Shown: piece after piece, positions 1 through 9,800 of the stretch | How positions within the stretch are numbered: the first letter of the stretch is position 1 | Layout of the letters: each line of letters starts with the position of its first letter | NCBI GenBank assembly: GCA_965644315.1 | Contig: CBFFRQ010000194.1 | Location: 1-21,674, forward strand | Direction: 5' to 3' | Length of the DNA stretch: 21,674 bases | Origin: Caecitellus pseudoparvulus | Taxonomy: Eukaryota > Bigyra: Bicosoecida | Notes under the pieces: generated by a model | What the model was told of the DNA's origin: nothing | What the model saw: only the letters and a program-made list of their open reading frames with translations | The model's database searches: none | Program-made: the position numbers and the translations under genes

Positions 1-67
1 GGGGAATGACAGCTGATGCTGCGAGAGGCATGCCATGTGAAGCAAAGCAATGATGCACAATGCACCA

Positions 68-140
68 GGGGGGACTATAAATTCATAAATGAATTTATGA
101 GCGATATGCCTCAACTGCTAACGCAGTTTGCGGCTGGTTA
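68..140. repeat. Hairpin module, copy 1
   Basis: A run of G and ACT is followed by a perfect 10-bp inverted repeat (77-86 with 89-98) around an AA loop, then GAGC, then TGCCTCA. A second hairpin follows: AACTGC, loop TAAC, GCAGTT. A diverged copy with the same order lies at 631-690. The function is unknown. Confidence 0.55.
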
Positions 141-211
141 CGGATACGAGCTTAGATATATTTATAAATATTATTCTTAGATATATTTCTTAGATATATT
201 TCATAATATAG

Positions 212-407
212 ATAACACTTATTAGACACTTCTCCTATAAAAACAATCACTTATAAACCCTTGAGTATATTTTTTACTTACTTTTTACTACTATTTTATA
301 AGGGTTATCTAAGGGCTATCACTATATAAAAAAAAATAATAATAAAAAATATAAAATAAATATATATATATATCTGTTTCAGTCATTCTTAACACTCCTT
401 AACCCTT
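212..407. repeat. 196-bp tandem repeat, copy 1
   Basis: First copy of an imperfect direct repeat; the matching segment begins again 196 bases downstream. Shared landmarks are AACACTTATTAGACACT, a central block with AACCCTTGAGTATAT and a TATAAGGGTTAT segment, then an A-rich run and a (TA)n tract. The AACCCTT and AAGGGTT parts form an imperfect inverted repeat inside each copy. Confidence 0.8.
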
Positions 408-598
408 ATAACACTTATTAGACACTATCCCTATAAAAACAATCATTTATAAACCCTTGAGTATATTTTTTACTTACTTTTTACTACTATTTTATAAGGG
501 TTATATAAGGGTTATCATTACAATAAATAGAAATAATATAAAAAATATAAAATAAATATATATATATATATATTTTCTGAGACTATTCTTAGCCCTTA
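408..598. repeat. 196-bp tandem repeat, copy 2
   Basis: Second copy of the tandem duplication, adjoining copy 1 directly. It differs by scattered substitutions and by the length of the A-rich and (TA)n tracts, so the duplication is old enough to have diverged or the tracts slip readily. No ORF of note runs through it. Confidence 0.8.
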
Positions 599-630
599 TC
601 TGACAATCAGTCAAAACAAAATTGAAGCAA

Positions 631-690
631 TGGGGGACTACATACATAAATGTATGAGCTGCCGTGCCTCAGATTGCTATCGCAGAGAGA
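631..690. repeat. Hairpin module, copy 2
   Basis: This repeats the order seen at 68-140: GGGGGACT, a hairpin (641-647 with 650-656, perfect 7-bp stem, AA loop), GAGC, TGCCTCA, then a TGC/GCA pair around TATC. The first stem sequence differs from copy 1, yet pairing is kept and the AA loop is unchanged. The module overlaps the start of a 79-codon open frame that I do not consider a gene. Confidence 0.5.
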
Positions 691-731
691 AGGAAGGAAG
701 GAGTCTTCCGCTTCGCTCTCCTTCCTTCCTT
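690..731. repeat. 14-bp perfect inverted repeat (GGAA-rich stem)
   Basis: The arms at 690-703 and 718-731 are exact reverse complements made of AAGG units and enclose a 14-base loop. As RNA this would be a stable stem-loop; as DNA it could extrude. Possible roles are a terminator, a recombination or replication structure, or a simple by-product of repeat slippage. The sequence does not decide between these. Confidence 0.65.
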
Positions 732-1054
732 AATTTCTCATTCGTTGCACTCATTCTAAATATATGTTTTGTTACACAAAACATTCTGTTGGTTACCTTT
801 TATTATTATTATTATTTGGGTTACCTATCATATGAGAAATTAATATATATTTTTTTTAAAAGTCCCTAAAAAAAACGTAACCTTATATAAATTAATATAT
901 TATATATAAAAATTTTTTTTTAGGGTATTATAATACACTTACAGTATAACCTTCTAAAAGTATATATTTCGTTCATTCATTCGCTCATATAATCAAAAAA
1001 ACGATATTTTTTATAGAAGGGTATTTAAAAAACCCTATAATATATATTTATATA

Positions 1055-1121
1055 AATCAATCATTCATTAACCATATGAGAAATTCAATCAATCAATCAT
1101 TCATTAATCATATGAGAAATT
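1055..1121. repeat. Two 31-bp direct repeats with CAAT-rich flank
   Basis: Copies at 1055-1085 and 1091-1121 differ at one base and are joined by CAATC. The core CATATGAGAAATT also occurs at 829-841. CAAT tetramers continue to about 1162. The repeats lie 211-277 bases upstream of the helicase start codon, so they could be repeated protein-binding sites (iterons or promoter elements) or plain slippage products. Confidence 0.65.
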
Positions 1122-1331
1122 AATCAAATTATTCAATCAATCATTCAATCAATCAATCAATAAAAAATAAAAAGGAAAAGCCAACGAAAATAAAATTTAA
1201 TTAATCAAACAATAAAAGGGAATTAATAATATTATGGTTATAACCTAACGCACCTTATGATAATACTTTATATATAAACCTTTTTTAAATCACTTAAAGA
1301 TTTGTTATTTTACATATATATATAATATAGT

Positions 1332-3035
1332 ATGGAAATATTCAAATTTACTGAATTTAAAAAATGTGTAGCAAATGATGAAGCTAAATGGAAAGCACAA
1401 AACTTTGATAACAAAAAGTTTAATGAAATTAAGAAAATTAAAAATTTTGAAGTTTGTGAATACTTAGAATCAAAAAATTACATTAAAAAAACTGTTTATT
1501 TAGTAAATGATGATTATATTACAGGTGGTGTAATTATCCCAAAAAAAATATTTGATGCAAAAATTCAAAGATTTCCTAAAATTCTTAAAGAATGGTTTAA
1601 GTTTGAGTATTGTAATTTTAAAACTCCAGTAATTAAAACTGATAGAGAAAAATTATTACCTGATGAATTTAATTTATTGCCTGAAGGATTACATAAATAT
1701 AAACCATTCAAAGATTTTGATAAAGAAATAAGAAAATATGCATTATATTATATAAACAATTATATACGATCTGTTTTATGCAATGATAAAGAAGAACATT
1801 TTCAATATATTATAAAATGGATTTCTTATATGATACAAGGCTATAGAAACGATGGTATGCTTGTTTTTAAAGGAATTGAAGGTTGTGGAAAATCAACATT
1901 TACAAAAATGATATGTGATTATATTTTAGGACGTAATAGAACACAAAAATCAGACTCAAAGCCATTAACTGGTGGTTATAATAGTGAATTAATGGGGAAA
2001 CAGTTGATATATTTTGAGGAATTGCGGTCAGGAACAAAAAGCGAACAAGAAATGGCAGCATCAACATTAAAAGATATGATTACAGCAGAAACACTGAATT
2101 ATGAAGAAAAATATAGAACAAGACTAAGTAATATTAAAAATGTTTCTAATTTTGTAAGTTTATCAAATAATTATTATGCTATTAAAGATAATCAAGGGCG
2201 ACGATACTTTATATTGGATATTAATACATCACATTATGATAATGAGGAGATGTGGGACATAATACATATGAAATGTATGAATAAAAAAATAGGACACGCT
2301 TTATATTGTTATTTTATGGAAGTAGATGTAAAAGGTTTTAGGTCTCAAAAAGATATGCCATTAACAGAAAATAAAATTGCATCTTTTGTTAAGTCCTATA
2401 CGCCTGAAATTATATTTATTAGAGATTATTATTTATTTACAAAAAAACCAATGAATATTAAAACAAACGATTTATATGCTGAGTTTTTAGACCATACCCC
2501 AGTTAATAATCCTTCAAAAAAATCATATTTTTATGATAAATTAAAACACTATGGATTCCAATACAGAAAATCAAATGGATATAATAAATATATTTATAGT
2601 CCTTTAGAACTTCAAGAACTAGCCGATAAATTTAAATGGGGTTTTATAGATGAAGCAGAAAATCACGAAAAAAAAGATGATTTAACAGAAAATGAAGAAG
2701 AATACACAAAAGAACAAGAATTAATAAATGACCAATCAAAAAGAATAAAAGAATTAAATAAAGAAGTGGAACAATTAAAACTACAAATAAAAAAATTAAC
2801 AGAAAAACCAATACCAGAATATGAACCAAAAATAGAAGAGCAAAAAGAAGAGCCAAAAAAAGAACCAAAAGAAGAGCAAATAAAAGAGCAAAAAGAAGAG
2901 CCAAAAGAAGAACCAAAAAAAGAACTAAAAGAAGAACCAAAAGAAGAGCCAAAAATTAAGCCCAAAAAGAATTTACAAGACGATTTTAATGATTATGCAT
3001 TTAACGATGAACCTGAAATCAAGTCCAAAGGTTAG
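1332..3035 (+). CDS. SF3 (D5/DUF5906-like) helicase of viral type, 3' end at retrotransposon junction
   Basis: The 567-residue protein is predicted to be an ATP-driven replicative DNA helicase acting on a small viral or plasmid-like genome. Seen directly: Walker A GIEGCGKS at residues 181-188; an acidic Walker B in LIYFEE at 225-230; an SF3 motif-C-like stretch ending in SNN at 278-280; and GRRYF at 289-293, a likely arginine finger. A basic/aromatic segment at about 379-425 looks like the winged-helix tail common in DUF5906 proteins. Residues ~450-500 look coiled-coil, and ~503-557 are E/P/K repeats. No primase motifs are evident in the first 170 residues. The start is the first ATG after a (TA)n tract. 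Codon use is extremely A/T-rich. The stop TAG falls within GGTTAG, exactly where element A begins, so the native C-terminus may be lost. Virophage, polinton-like virus or linear plasmid origin are all possible. Confidence 0.88.
   Translation: MEIFKFTEFKKCVANDEAKWKAQNFDNKKFNEIKKIKNFEVCEYLESKNYIKKTVYLVNDDYITGGVIIPKKIFDAKIQRFPKILKEWFKFEYCNFKTPVIKTDREKLLPDEFNLLPEGLHKYKPFKDFDKEIRKYALYYINNYIRSVLCNDKEEHFQYIIKWISYMIQGYRNDGMLVFKGIEGCGKSTFTKMICDYILGRNRTQKSDSKPLTGGYNSELMGKQLIYFEELRSGTKSEQEMAASTLKDMITAETLNYEEKYRTRLSNIKNVSNFVSLSNNYYAIKDNQGRRYFILDINTSHYDNEEMWDIIHMKCMNKKIGHALYCYFMEVDVKGFRSQKDMPLTENKIASFVKSYTPEIIFIRDYYLFTKKPMNIKTNDLYAEFLDHTPVNNPSKKSYFYDKLKHYGFQYRKSNGYNKYIYSPLELQELADKFKWGFIDEAENHEKKDDLTENEEEYTKEQELINDQSKRIKELNKEVEQLKLQIKKLTEKPIPEYEPKIEEQKEEPKKEPKEEQIKEQKEEPKEEPKKELKEEPKEEPKIKPKKNLQDDFNDYAFNDEPEIKSKG
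3030..3035 (+). other. GGTTAG junction between viral-type gene and element A
   Basis: These six bases match the telomeric repeat phase that precedes elements B and C (GGTTAG then element). They supply the stop codon of the helicase ORF. They are either a natural target in the gene, bases added by telomerase to a broken end, or part of the element's own 3' terminus. With no uninterrupted copy to compare, these cannot be separated. Confidence 0.7.
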
Positions 3036-3212
3036 ATCTCAATGCATTGCACTTCACCTCCACGCTTGCAACTTACGCGGTTCGGCTTGGGCGTCACATG
3101 CGGCGCTCGCTGCCGTGCACGAATGCACTGCAGAGGCGTCGCAGCGGCTTCCACTTGTGTGGATCTGCAACCAACACAGTCTTGCGACCGTTGTAGAGGT
3201 CGCCGCTTGCTA

Positions 3213-3229
3213 GGGCGTGTTCTACGCCC
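3213..3229 (-). promoter_or_regulatory. Conserved 3'-terminal stem-loop, element A
   Basis: The + strand reads GGGCGT, loop GTTCT, ACGCCC. The equivalent position in elements B and C also forms a hairpin, with different stem bases. A 3' UTR hairpin near the RNA end is a common reverse-transcriptase recognition signal in non-LTR elements; that role is inferred here. Confidence 0.6.
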
Positions 3230-3804
3230 GCCCCGTGGGGAGAGAGTCCACTCCTTGGCCAGCTTGAACCACACCATAGAGAGTCCATCCAGGTGGCGCG
3301 CTCGACAATCAGCACTTCACAACATAATCCAAATCATTTCTCTGTGCTGTACCTCATGCTTGCTCGCTTCAACGTGCCTGCTGCCGCGGTGAACCCTTGC
3401 GGGGCAACTGCAGGCCGTTGTGAGGGAGGGGTGCTGCTGTGGCGTTTCGGTTGAAACGCCGCGGCGGCGGAGGGACCGCCTGGCGCACAAGCGCGCGCCG
3501 CAGCACCACATCCCCTTCGCAGGTTACTTTCCTCATATATAGGTTCATCATCTGTCGCACTTGGATGCTGAGTCCGGAGCCGGTGAGTCCGTGCCTGCGG
3601 CCCCGCGCGTGGTCCGTCCGTACGTCAAGCACGGCTTGTTCCACCCGCGTTGCCGCAGGGCTGCTTCAAGGACATCAAGAGGCTCCATCATCGTCAGGTA
3701 GGTGCCCGCGAACCCATGCTTCAGCAATTCCTCCTCCTTTCGCAGAGCTATTCGACGATCATCGGGGGGGCTTCAGCAGGCGCACTGCTTCGCAGGAGAG
3801 TGAC

Positions 3805-3820
3805 CGTGGTTGTCACCACG
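3805..3820 (-). promoter_or_regulatory. CGTGGT/ACCACG hairpin after the ORF, element A
   Basis: A perfect 6-bp stem with loop TGTC, 16 bases beyond the stop codon. The same stem with loop TATC occurs in element C at 13824-13839. I did not find it in element B. Confidence 0.55.
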
Positions 3821-3835
3821 CCATATGTAAGCCTG

Positions 3836-6800
3836 CTATTGCACGCCCGCGCCCTCCAGTGCCTCTTCTTCGCCCTCAGAGCCTTGTCCCATGGAGACTG
3901 ACTGTTTCCCTCGGACCAAGCCGTGGTCAAACAAGGTCGACTGCTGGGAGAAGGACCGGGGTGGCCCGCGCTGTGAGCGATCAGGGAAGTAAGTGCGCTG
4001 CGTCCTCCGCGTGCGTACATCCTGAGTCTGCCTGTTCACAGCACTTGACACAGGAACCGTATGGCCAGGAAAGGGACAGGCACGGCCGTGAGCTGCCCAC
4101 CAGAGGTACCTTGCGTGCCGCTGGATGTGCACATGCTCTGGCGAGGTAAGTCGAAGCATGCGCTGCAGCATGACGTCCCACGCAGATGAAGCGAAGGCAG
4201 CGCCTGCCTGAAGCAACTTCTTCCAGAGGACAGGGGGCTTGACTGGACCACGAGCGGAGCGAAGGAGGAGATGGGGGTGGCTCATGACCGCCGCCCCTTC
4301 GGGACCCCACAGCTGCTGCTCCGGGTCCTCGTCAATGCGGAAGGGCCACTGGCCACATAGGAGCAAGCGGAGGAGGAGTCTGGAGGACGACCGAGGGGAA
4401 GCAGACCGAGCCTTCGCCAACTGAAGGACACAGGTCAGGGGGGCAGGGATGGACAGATGAGCAGGGGGGCGGTCGCCATGTACGTAGCTGTTGGACTGGG
4501 CTGCGATGGACAGCATGGTGGTGAAGGCGTCTTGCCTGGCTTGGTCCAGAGCTGGGTGGCTGCACCAGAGCAGGACGTGCTCGTGCAGAGTGGCCCACGA
4601 GACACTCCCGCAGAGTGGGCACGCTTCAAAGAGCGTCGGGGTGTCTTCGCCGTGGATGAACTGAAGAGTTTGCCAAAGATGGACTTTCACAACTTGTGGC
4701 CGGTCATTATCGCAGACCCACAGTAGTGGACTTGGGGCTGACGGGATGGGGTGGAGCCAGCAGAAGAACCGGGCCCCCACGCCTACATGATACGGGCGTG
4801 GACGGCGCACGCGGTGTAGGTCACCGGTGGGGGAGTATCCGAGGGCAGGGCATTCAGATGACTGGGCGATGTGCAAGAAGGAGCACACAACGTGCTGCCG
4901 CGCACGCCACGACATCTTGGCAGGGAAGGCAGGAGGCGACAGCATGCTTGAGGAGGAGGAGGCAGCCAGACCAAGGTACTTGATCTTGGGAGGCGTGGGG
5001 TCCAGGTCCTGTGTGTCGGTTTCGCTGTCTTGGGAAGCAGCACCTGAGCTTCCATCCCCTTGGATGAGCCCCTCAAGGGCACTGCGGCTGGGCAGGCAGC
5101 CGTGCAACCACAAGTCCAGCAGGCCGTGAAGAGCGAAGGGAGGGGGGATTCCTGATCGAGCGCGGTCCAGGTCTCCGTTCAAGTTGACAAGGAACTCCAT
5201 CGTGACTGGGGAGGGGAGCATGTCGAGCGCAACCGGCAGGGTCTGCAGCATGACCCTCGCTACTGGTGTCCCGGCATGGAGATCGGAGATGAGCTTGCGG
5301 AAGATGTTCGAGCGAAGCTTGGTTGCGCGTATGTGTGCAGGAAGGAAGCCACATGCGGCGAGTTTTGCATAGTTGTGCATCCTTGCCAGGGAACTTTGCA
5401 TGCCGATCTGCGTCTTGCTCAGTGCAATGGCGAGACCCCGATCCACTTCACGCAGGGGAAGGACCGAGTTGCGGACCTGAGTAGCGAGTATGTAGTCCGC
5501 CGCAGCCGTGATTGAGGCACTGCCTATGCGCTGCTTGAGGTCAAGGCCTACCCATTCACCTGTAAGTAGAGCACCGCACGCAAATCCCGCTTGTGTACAG
5601 GAAAGGCCCGCCTGTTTGAGGGCAAGGGCCCGCGTTTTGCGGACATTCTCGCATAGTGGAGCGCCAAGGAAGACATAGCTGCGTGATCGCTGGATGTGGA
5701 CACCACCAACTGTAAGTGCCTTCCCAGACTTGAGCCACCTGGTCCGCCATACTGCCTTGCGCCTCTCGTTCGCGCATACCCCGTTGACTGGTGCTGCGTT
5801 AGTTACCACCATGATGCCGGACTTTCTTGGGTTGATCGTCAGGCCCACACGCGCCCCCACAGCCCGCACTTCATGAAACATTCTTTGCATCGCAGAAGGA
5901 GACGTGGCCAAGCAAGCAAGATCGTCGGCATACAGAGTGTGAGTGAGGCGGCCTGCAGATGTAGGCACCCCAGCTCCAGCGTATCCCTGTTTAGGGAGTT
6001 CTTGAAGGCGCTGGGACAGAACATCAATGGCGACTTTGAAGAGTAAGGGTGACAGGGCGCCACCCTGAGGGACGCCGCTTGTGACAGGGAGGGGATCGCA
6101 CAGTCCGTGGGCCGTGTGGATGGAGACACTGGCCCGTGACATGTACTCTGACACAGTCTTGAGCAGGGGCTGAGGCAGTCGGGCGGCTTCAAGGATCTCC
6201 AGAATGGCGGCATGACTAACAGAGTCAAATGCTGCCTTGAAGTCAACAAACATCACAAGGACATGCTTGTCTGGTGAGCGTCGAAGGTAGCTATTTGTGG
6301 CCTCCTGAAGAGCAATGATTTGCTCGTGTGTGTTGCGTGCCTTGCTGAACCCTGCCTGCTCTCGCGAGATCCAAGACTTCATCCATGCTTCCACGCAGGC
6401 CGCGACGACGGAGAAGAACAACTTGGCTGGAGGAGGCCGACAGACAATCAGCCTGTACGTATCCACACGCCCTGGCATACTCGTCTTCTTTGGGATGAGC
6501 GTGCCCACGCCCTCATGGTACTTCGCAGGGCATGATCCACCTTCAAGGACTTTCAACAGGGCTTGACTGTAGTTCTTCTTGAACTTTGCACTGGAGTACT
6601 TGAGGTGCTCAGCCTGGAACTGACCTCTTCCAGGATTGCGGTGCAGATTGAGAGCATTCATGGCTTTGATCACAGTGTGTTCAGTTGGGAGCCAGGTCGC
6701 TGGTGGCTGGAACTCTGCATGCATGGATGGTAGCAGTCTTCTCAGCCCATACTTGAGAGGCGTCAGGGGTGTGACAGTCGGACTGATGATCTTCCCCATT

Positions 6801-9800
6801 TGCTCGCGAACAGTGTGCTTGACGGCAGTGCCTGCATGCACAAGCTTCCCATCGCTCCCGTACACAGACTGCAGGGATGCTGTCCCTGCCTTTTTCCTTC
6901 GACCAGACAGCCGCCTGACATGCATGTGGGCAGCAAAGGGGTCAACGACCGCCAGCTCTTTGATGCGCTGCTTGATCTGAAGAACCGAGTGCTTGTGCTT
7001 CTTCTTGACCAGGTGAGTGCACCGTCGCATTGCCTCCTTCCTGATCTGCACTGTGTGGGAAAGGTCTTCCACCATCATTCCTTTCTGTTCTCCAAGAACG
7101 CGGGTCATGACAGGATCTGAAGATCTCGCAGTGTTGTGGACCAAGGCAAGGCGTCGGTCAATGCGGCACAACTCGCGTCGCAGCTTCTTGGCCCGAGCTG
7201 TCATCTTCTTCTTCAGTTTACTGTACTTGGACACGTCAGTGAACACTTGAAGTACTTGAGGAGATGTTCCCTTGCAGGTAGCATGTGCCTTCTGGGCTGC
7301 TGCAGCAATAAGTTGATCCAACTTCGACAAGGCCTGTCCCTCTCCAGTGCTTGCAGGTGGTATGAGTGTGGTGGCCTGGGCATGGTCGAGGAGGCTTCGG
7401 TGGAGCGCTTGAGCTCTCTGTCCCGACAGTGTCGAGGACGGCCACCACGGCGGGACAGAGTGGGGTCGTTTCGGACAATGGGCGACCTTGGCCTTCTTCA
7501 CAAGCTTCAGGGCCACAGTTGAGGACAGCAGGAAGTGATCGCTGAAAATCAGGGCTGCCTTTTGCTGACGTCCAGCACTGGAGAAGGTGGTCGTTATCTT
7601 CAAGGGGCGTGTCATGGTTGTCTTCAGCAGTGGGCACAAAAGAATGTGGTCAAGTGCTCTGTTGTATGTCGCATGGGTCGGCACACCTGCCTTGCCTGGG
7701 GGTGAGAGTCCGCCCATTTGGCAGAGCCTGTCAAGTTCTTGGACATCATCAGTAGGATCAGGGATACCAGTCTCATTCACCCATGCCTCTTTCCCCCAGC
7801 ACTGCACACCACTGTCACCCGGGTGACAGTTCAGATCCCCCATAAGCACCATCATGTGCGTGTGTTGCAGGGACTCTACGGCCGCGTGCAGTTGCTCCCA
7901 GACTTCCTGCCTGTGGGGGAGCTTTGTGTCAGGGTCGGCCAGTGGCTTCTTGCGTTGTGCCGTGTGCCAGTTTGGTACGTATGCAGCAATGATGGCAAGT
8001 GGTTTGGGCTTGGCTGGGACTGAACATGCAACGATACAGCGGCCGTCGAGTCCCAGGTCGAGCAGTTGTGTGGCTCCAAGGCGTTTGTCCAGAAGAAGAG
8101 CCACCTCACTTCTCCCTGGTGGTCTGTCAGGGGGGTTGGGCCTAAAGCACTGGAGGCCTACCACCTCAGTGTCGAGGGTCCCATGCCCTCCGGGTTCTGT
8201 CAGGCAAAGTGCAAGCAAGGCAGTGTGGGCTTGGGGTGTTCGTGCACAGTGTATGACCTGGTGAAGGTGGGTTCCACAGGATCGTGCGACGTTCCAGGAG
8301 ACGAAAGCCACCTTGGTCAGGCCCTTTCGACCAACAGGGGTATGTGGACCCTGGTCCCACCGAGCAGACATTGAGTCCCAACTCTGTGGGATGAACTTCA
8401 TGAGTGGGTCATTGTCCTTGGCTTTCTCCAGCATGGAGGCACTGTGTCGTGTACGTCGTGCCTCTGGAAGGACAACCCGGGTTGCCTTTCCCGCGATGAG
8501 TGTACGCGCATGTGCAGTGCTGTCATTCACCACAAGCGGCAGGGGGGGGTACTCGTCTCGGATGGTCTTGAACGCATCACGCAGTCGATCGCGGAAGGAC
8601 CGTGTGTGACCTGAGAGTGGAGTGACCGCTACTCTGTACACAGTGGTTACCCCTTCCGTATGTAGCCGGATCAGACACTTGTGTAAGGGAAGTTCTGAGG
8701 TAGAGCTTGGCAAATCTGGGTTCCACATGTGAAGCACACCATGGTCATGGTCAATGAGGAGTAGTTGAAGGTGAGCACTATGCGCCTTGGATGGAATGGT
8801 CAAGGCAAAGGCAAAGTACACATCCTCAAAGTAGTCCTCCTGCCGTTCGTCCTCCATCACAGCTCGGACATCAAGCTGACTGCTCGGTAGGAGGTCTGCG
8901 CCCTTCAGCGCCTTGTGACCGTTGTTGATGTGCTGCATGAGCAGGTGTAAGCCGGGAAGGAGGACAGGCGGGGATGCAGCTGACAGCAGGGAGTCTTCAG
9001 GTGCAAAGCGCACCAGGAGTTTGCGAAAGGCCGTCAGATCATCCGGTGCCGCATCCACCTCCCCGCTCCCAGTTCTGGTGACGGGGACGACATCGGAGTC
9101 AGGTGTTTGTGGGGCTGCCATGCCTGCAGAGGCCTTGATGTTGCCCATCGCATGTTGGGCTGCAGCAATGGTTGCTGCGTGATGAAGAAGAGCGAGGTCA
9201 TCTTGCTGTAAGATTGGTTCACCGGCGGCAGTCTCAAGACAGGCCTGTACGCAGTGTCTGTCCTCAGTGTTACTGTACACATGGTCAGAGGACAGGAGGT
9301 CACACAGCTTTGTATGGTGCTTGATAGACCGTTTCGGTAGGCATGCCGGCACTCGAGGACACGCAGCAAGTTCAACCACTTTGGTTGGGGGCTGGGCAGG
9401 AGCTGCAGCTGCTTTCGGTTCAGGCCCAGTTGTTGTGGGGGGTGCCTTCGGGCTTGGGAAGAGCTGGTCCCATCGCGTGGCTGTGCCCTTGCTGACTCGA
9501 GACGTTGGAAGGGCCACGTCGGCCTTGGTGCGTGGTGGGGTGGTACATGCAGGCGGGTTCGGCTTGGGGGAACCTCTGCCTTCCTCAGACGGAGCAGGCT
9601 CGCTCTTGAACAGGTCAGCAAAGGTGCGGTGGCGCTTTGGTTCCTTCTTTCCTTTTCGCAGGCCTCGCCGCACCTTCTTCTGCCTTCTGCCATCCTTCAG
9701 TGCTTGGGTGGGAGGCTGGGCCTCCTTGGCTGTACTTTCACCGACAGGGGCATCTCCCTCAGAGGGGACGGAATGTCCGGTGGCATTGTACATGGTCTTT

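Larger units (their letters stand above)
1..1331. other. AT-rich non-coding region upstream of the helicase gene
   Basis: No convincing gene is visible in this stretch. It is dominated by A/T runs and TATA-type dinucleotide tracts. It also holds a ~196-bp tandem duplication, two related hairpin modules near 68-140 and 631-690, a strong inverted repeat at 690-731 and 31-bp direct repeats near 1055-1121, listed separately. Positions 1-170 are less AT-rich than the rest. Between 732 and 1054 I see only A/T-rich sequence, apart from a weak inverted pair (946-956 with 1014-1024, one mismatch). The composition matches the helicase gene and contrasts with everything right of 3035, so this is probably part of the same foreign, viral-type element. 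The left boundary of that element is not in the window. Confidence 0.7.
3036..3835 (-). other. 3' UTR of element A
   Basis: About 800 bases lie between the ORF stop at 3836 and the element end. The terminal 200 bases resemble the ends of elements B and C: a CAATGCATTG palindrome at 3040-3049, GTTGTA..GTCGCCG near 3190-3205, and a GC hairpin at 3213-3229. Near the ORF stop is a second hairpin at 3805-3820. Open frames here are GC-rich shadows with no recognisable product. Confidence 0.75.

Noticed and set aside
1-170. Possible tRNA or hammerhead ribozyme in the less AT-rich left edge
   Set aside because: No cloverleaf, anticodon arm or hammerhead core sequence could be assembled; only the two simple hairpins are supported.
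630-869. 79-codon open frame in the AT-rich region
   Set aside because: It begins inside the hairpin module, runs through the inverted repeat and a TAT microsatellite, and has no recognisable domain. It is most likely a chance frame.
2644-2965. Two long leucine/valine- or serine/glycine-rich minus-strand frames
   Set aside because: They are the reverse strand of the E/P/K repeats in the helicase gene. Periodic codons keep the opposite strand open.
3439-4149. 236-codon plus-strand frame over the 3' part of element A
   Set aside because: It is a GC-rich shadow antisense to the retrotransposon coding and 3' UTR sequence, with no domain and no counterpart in element C.
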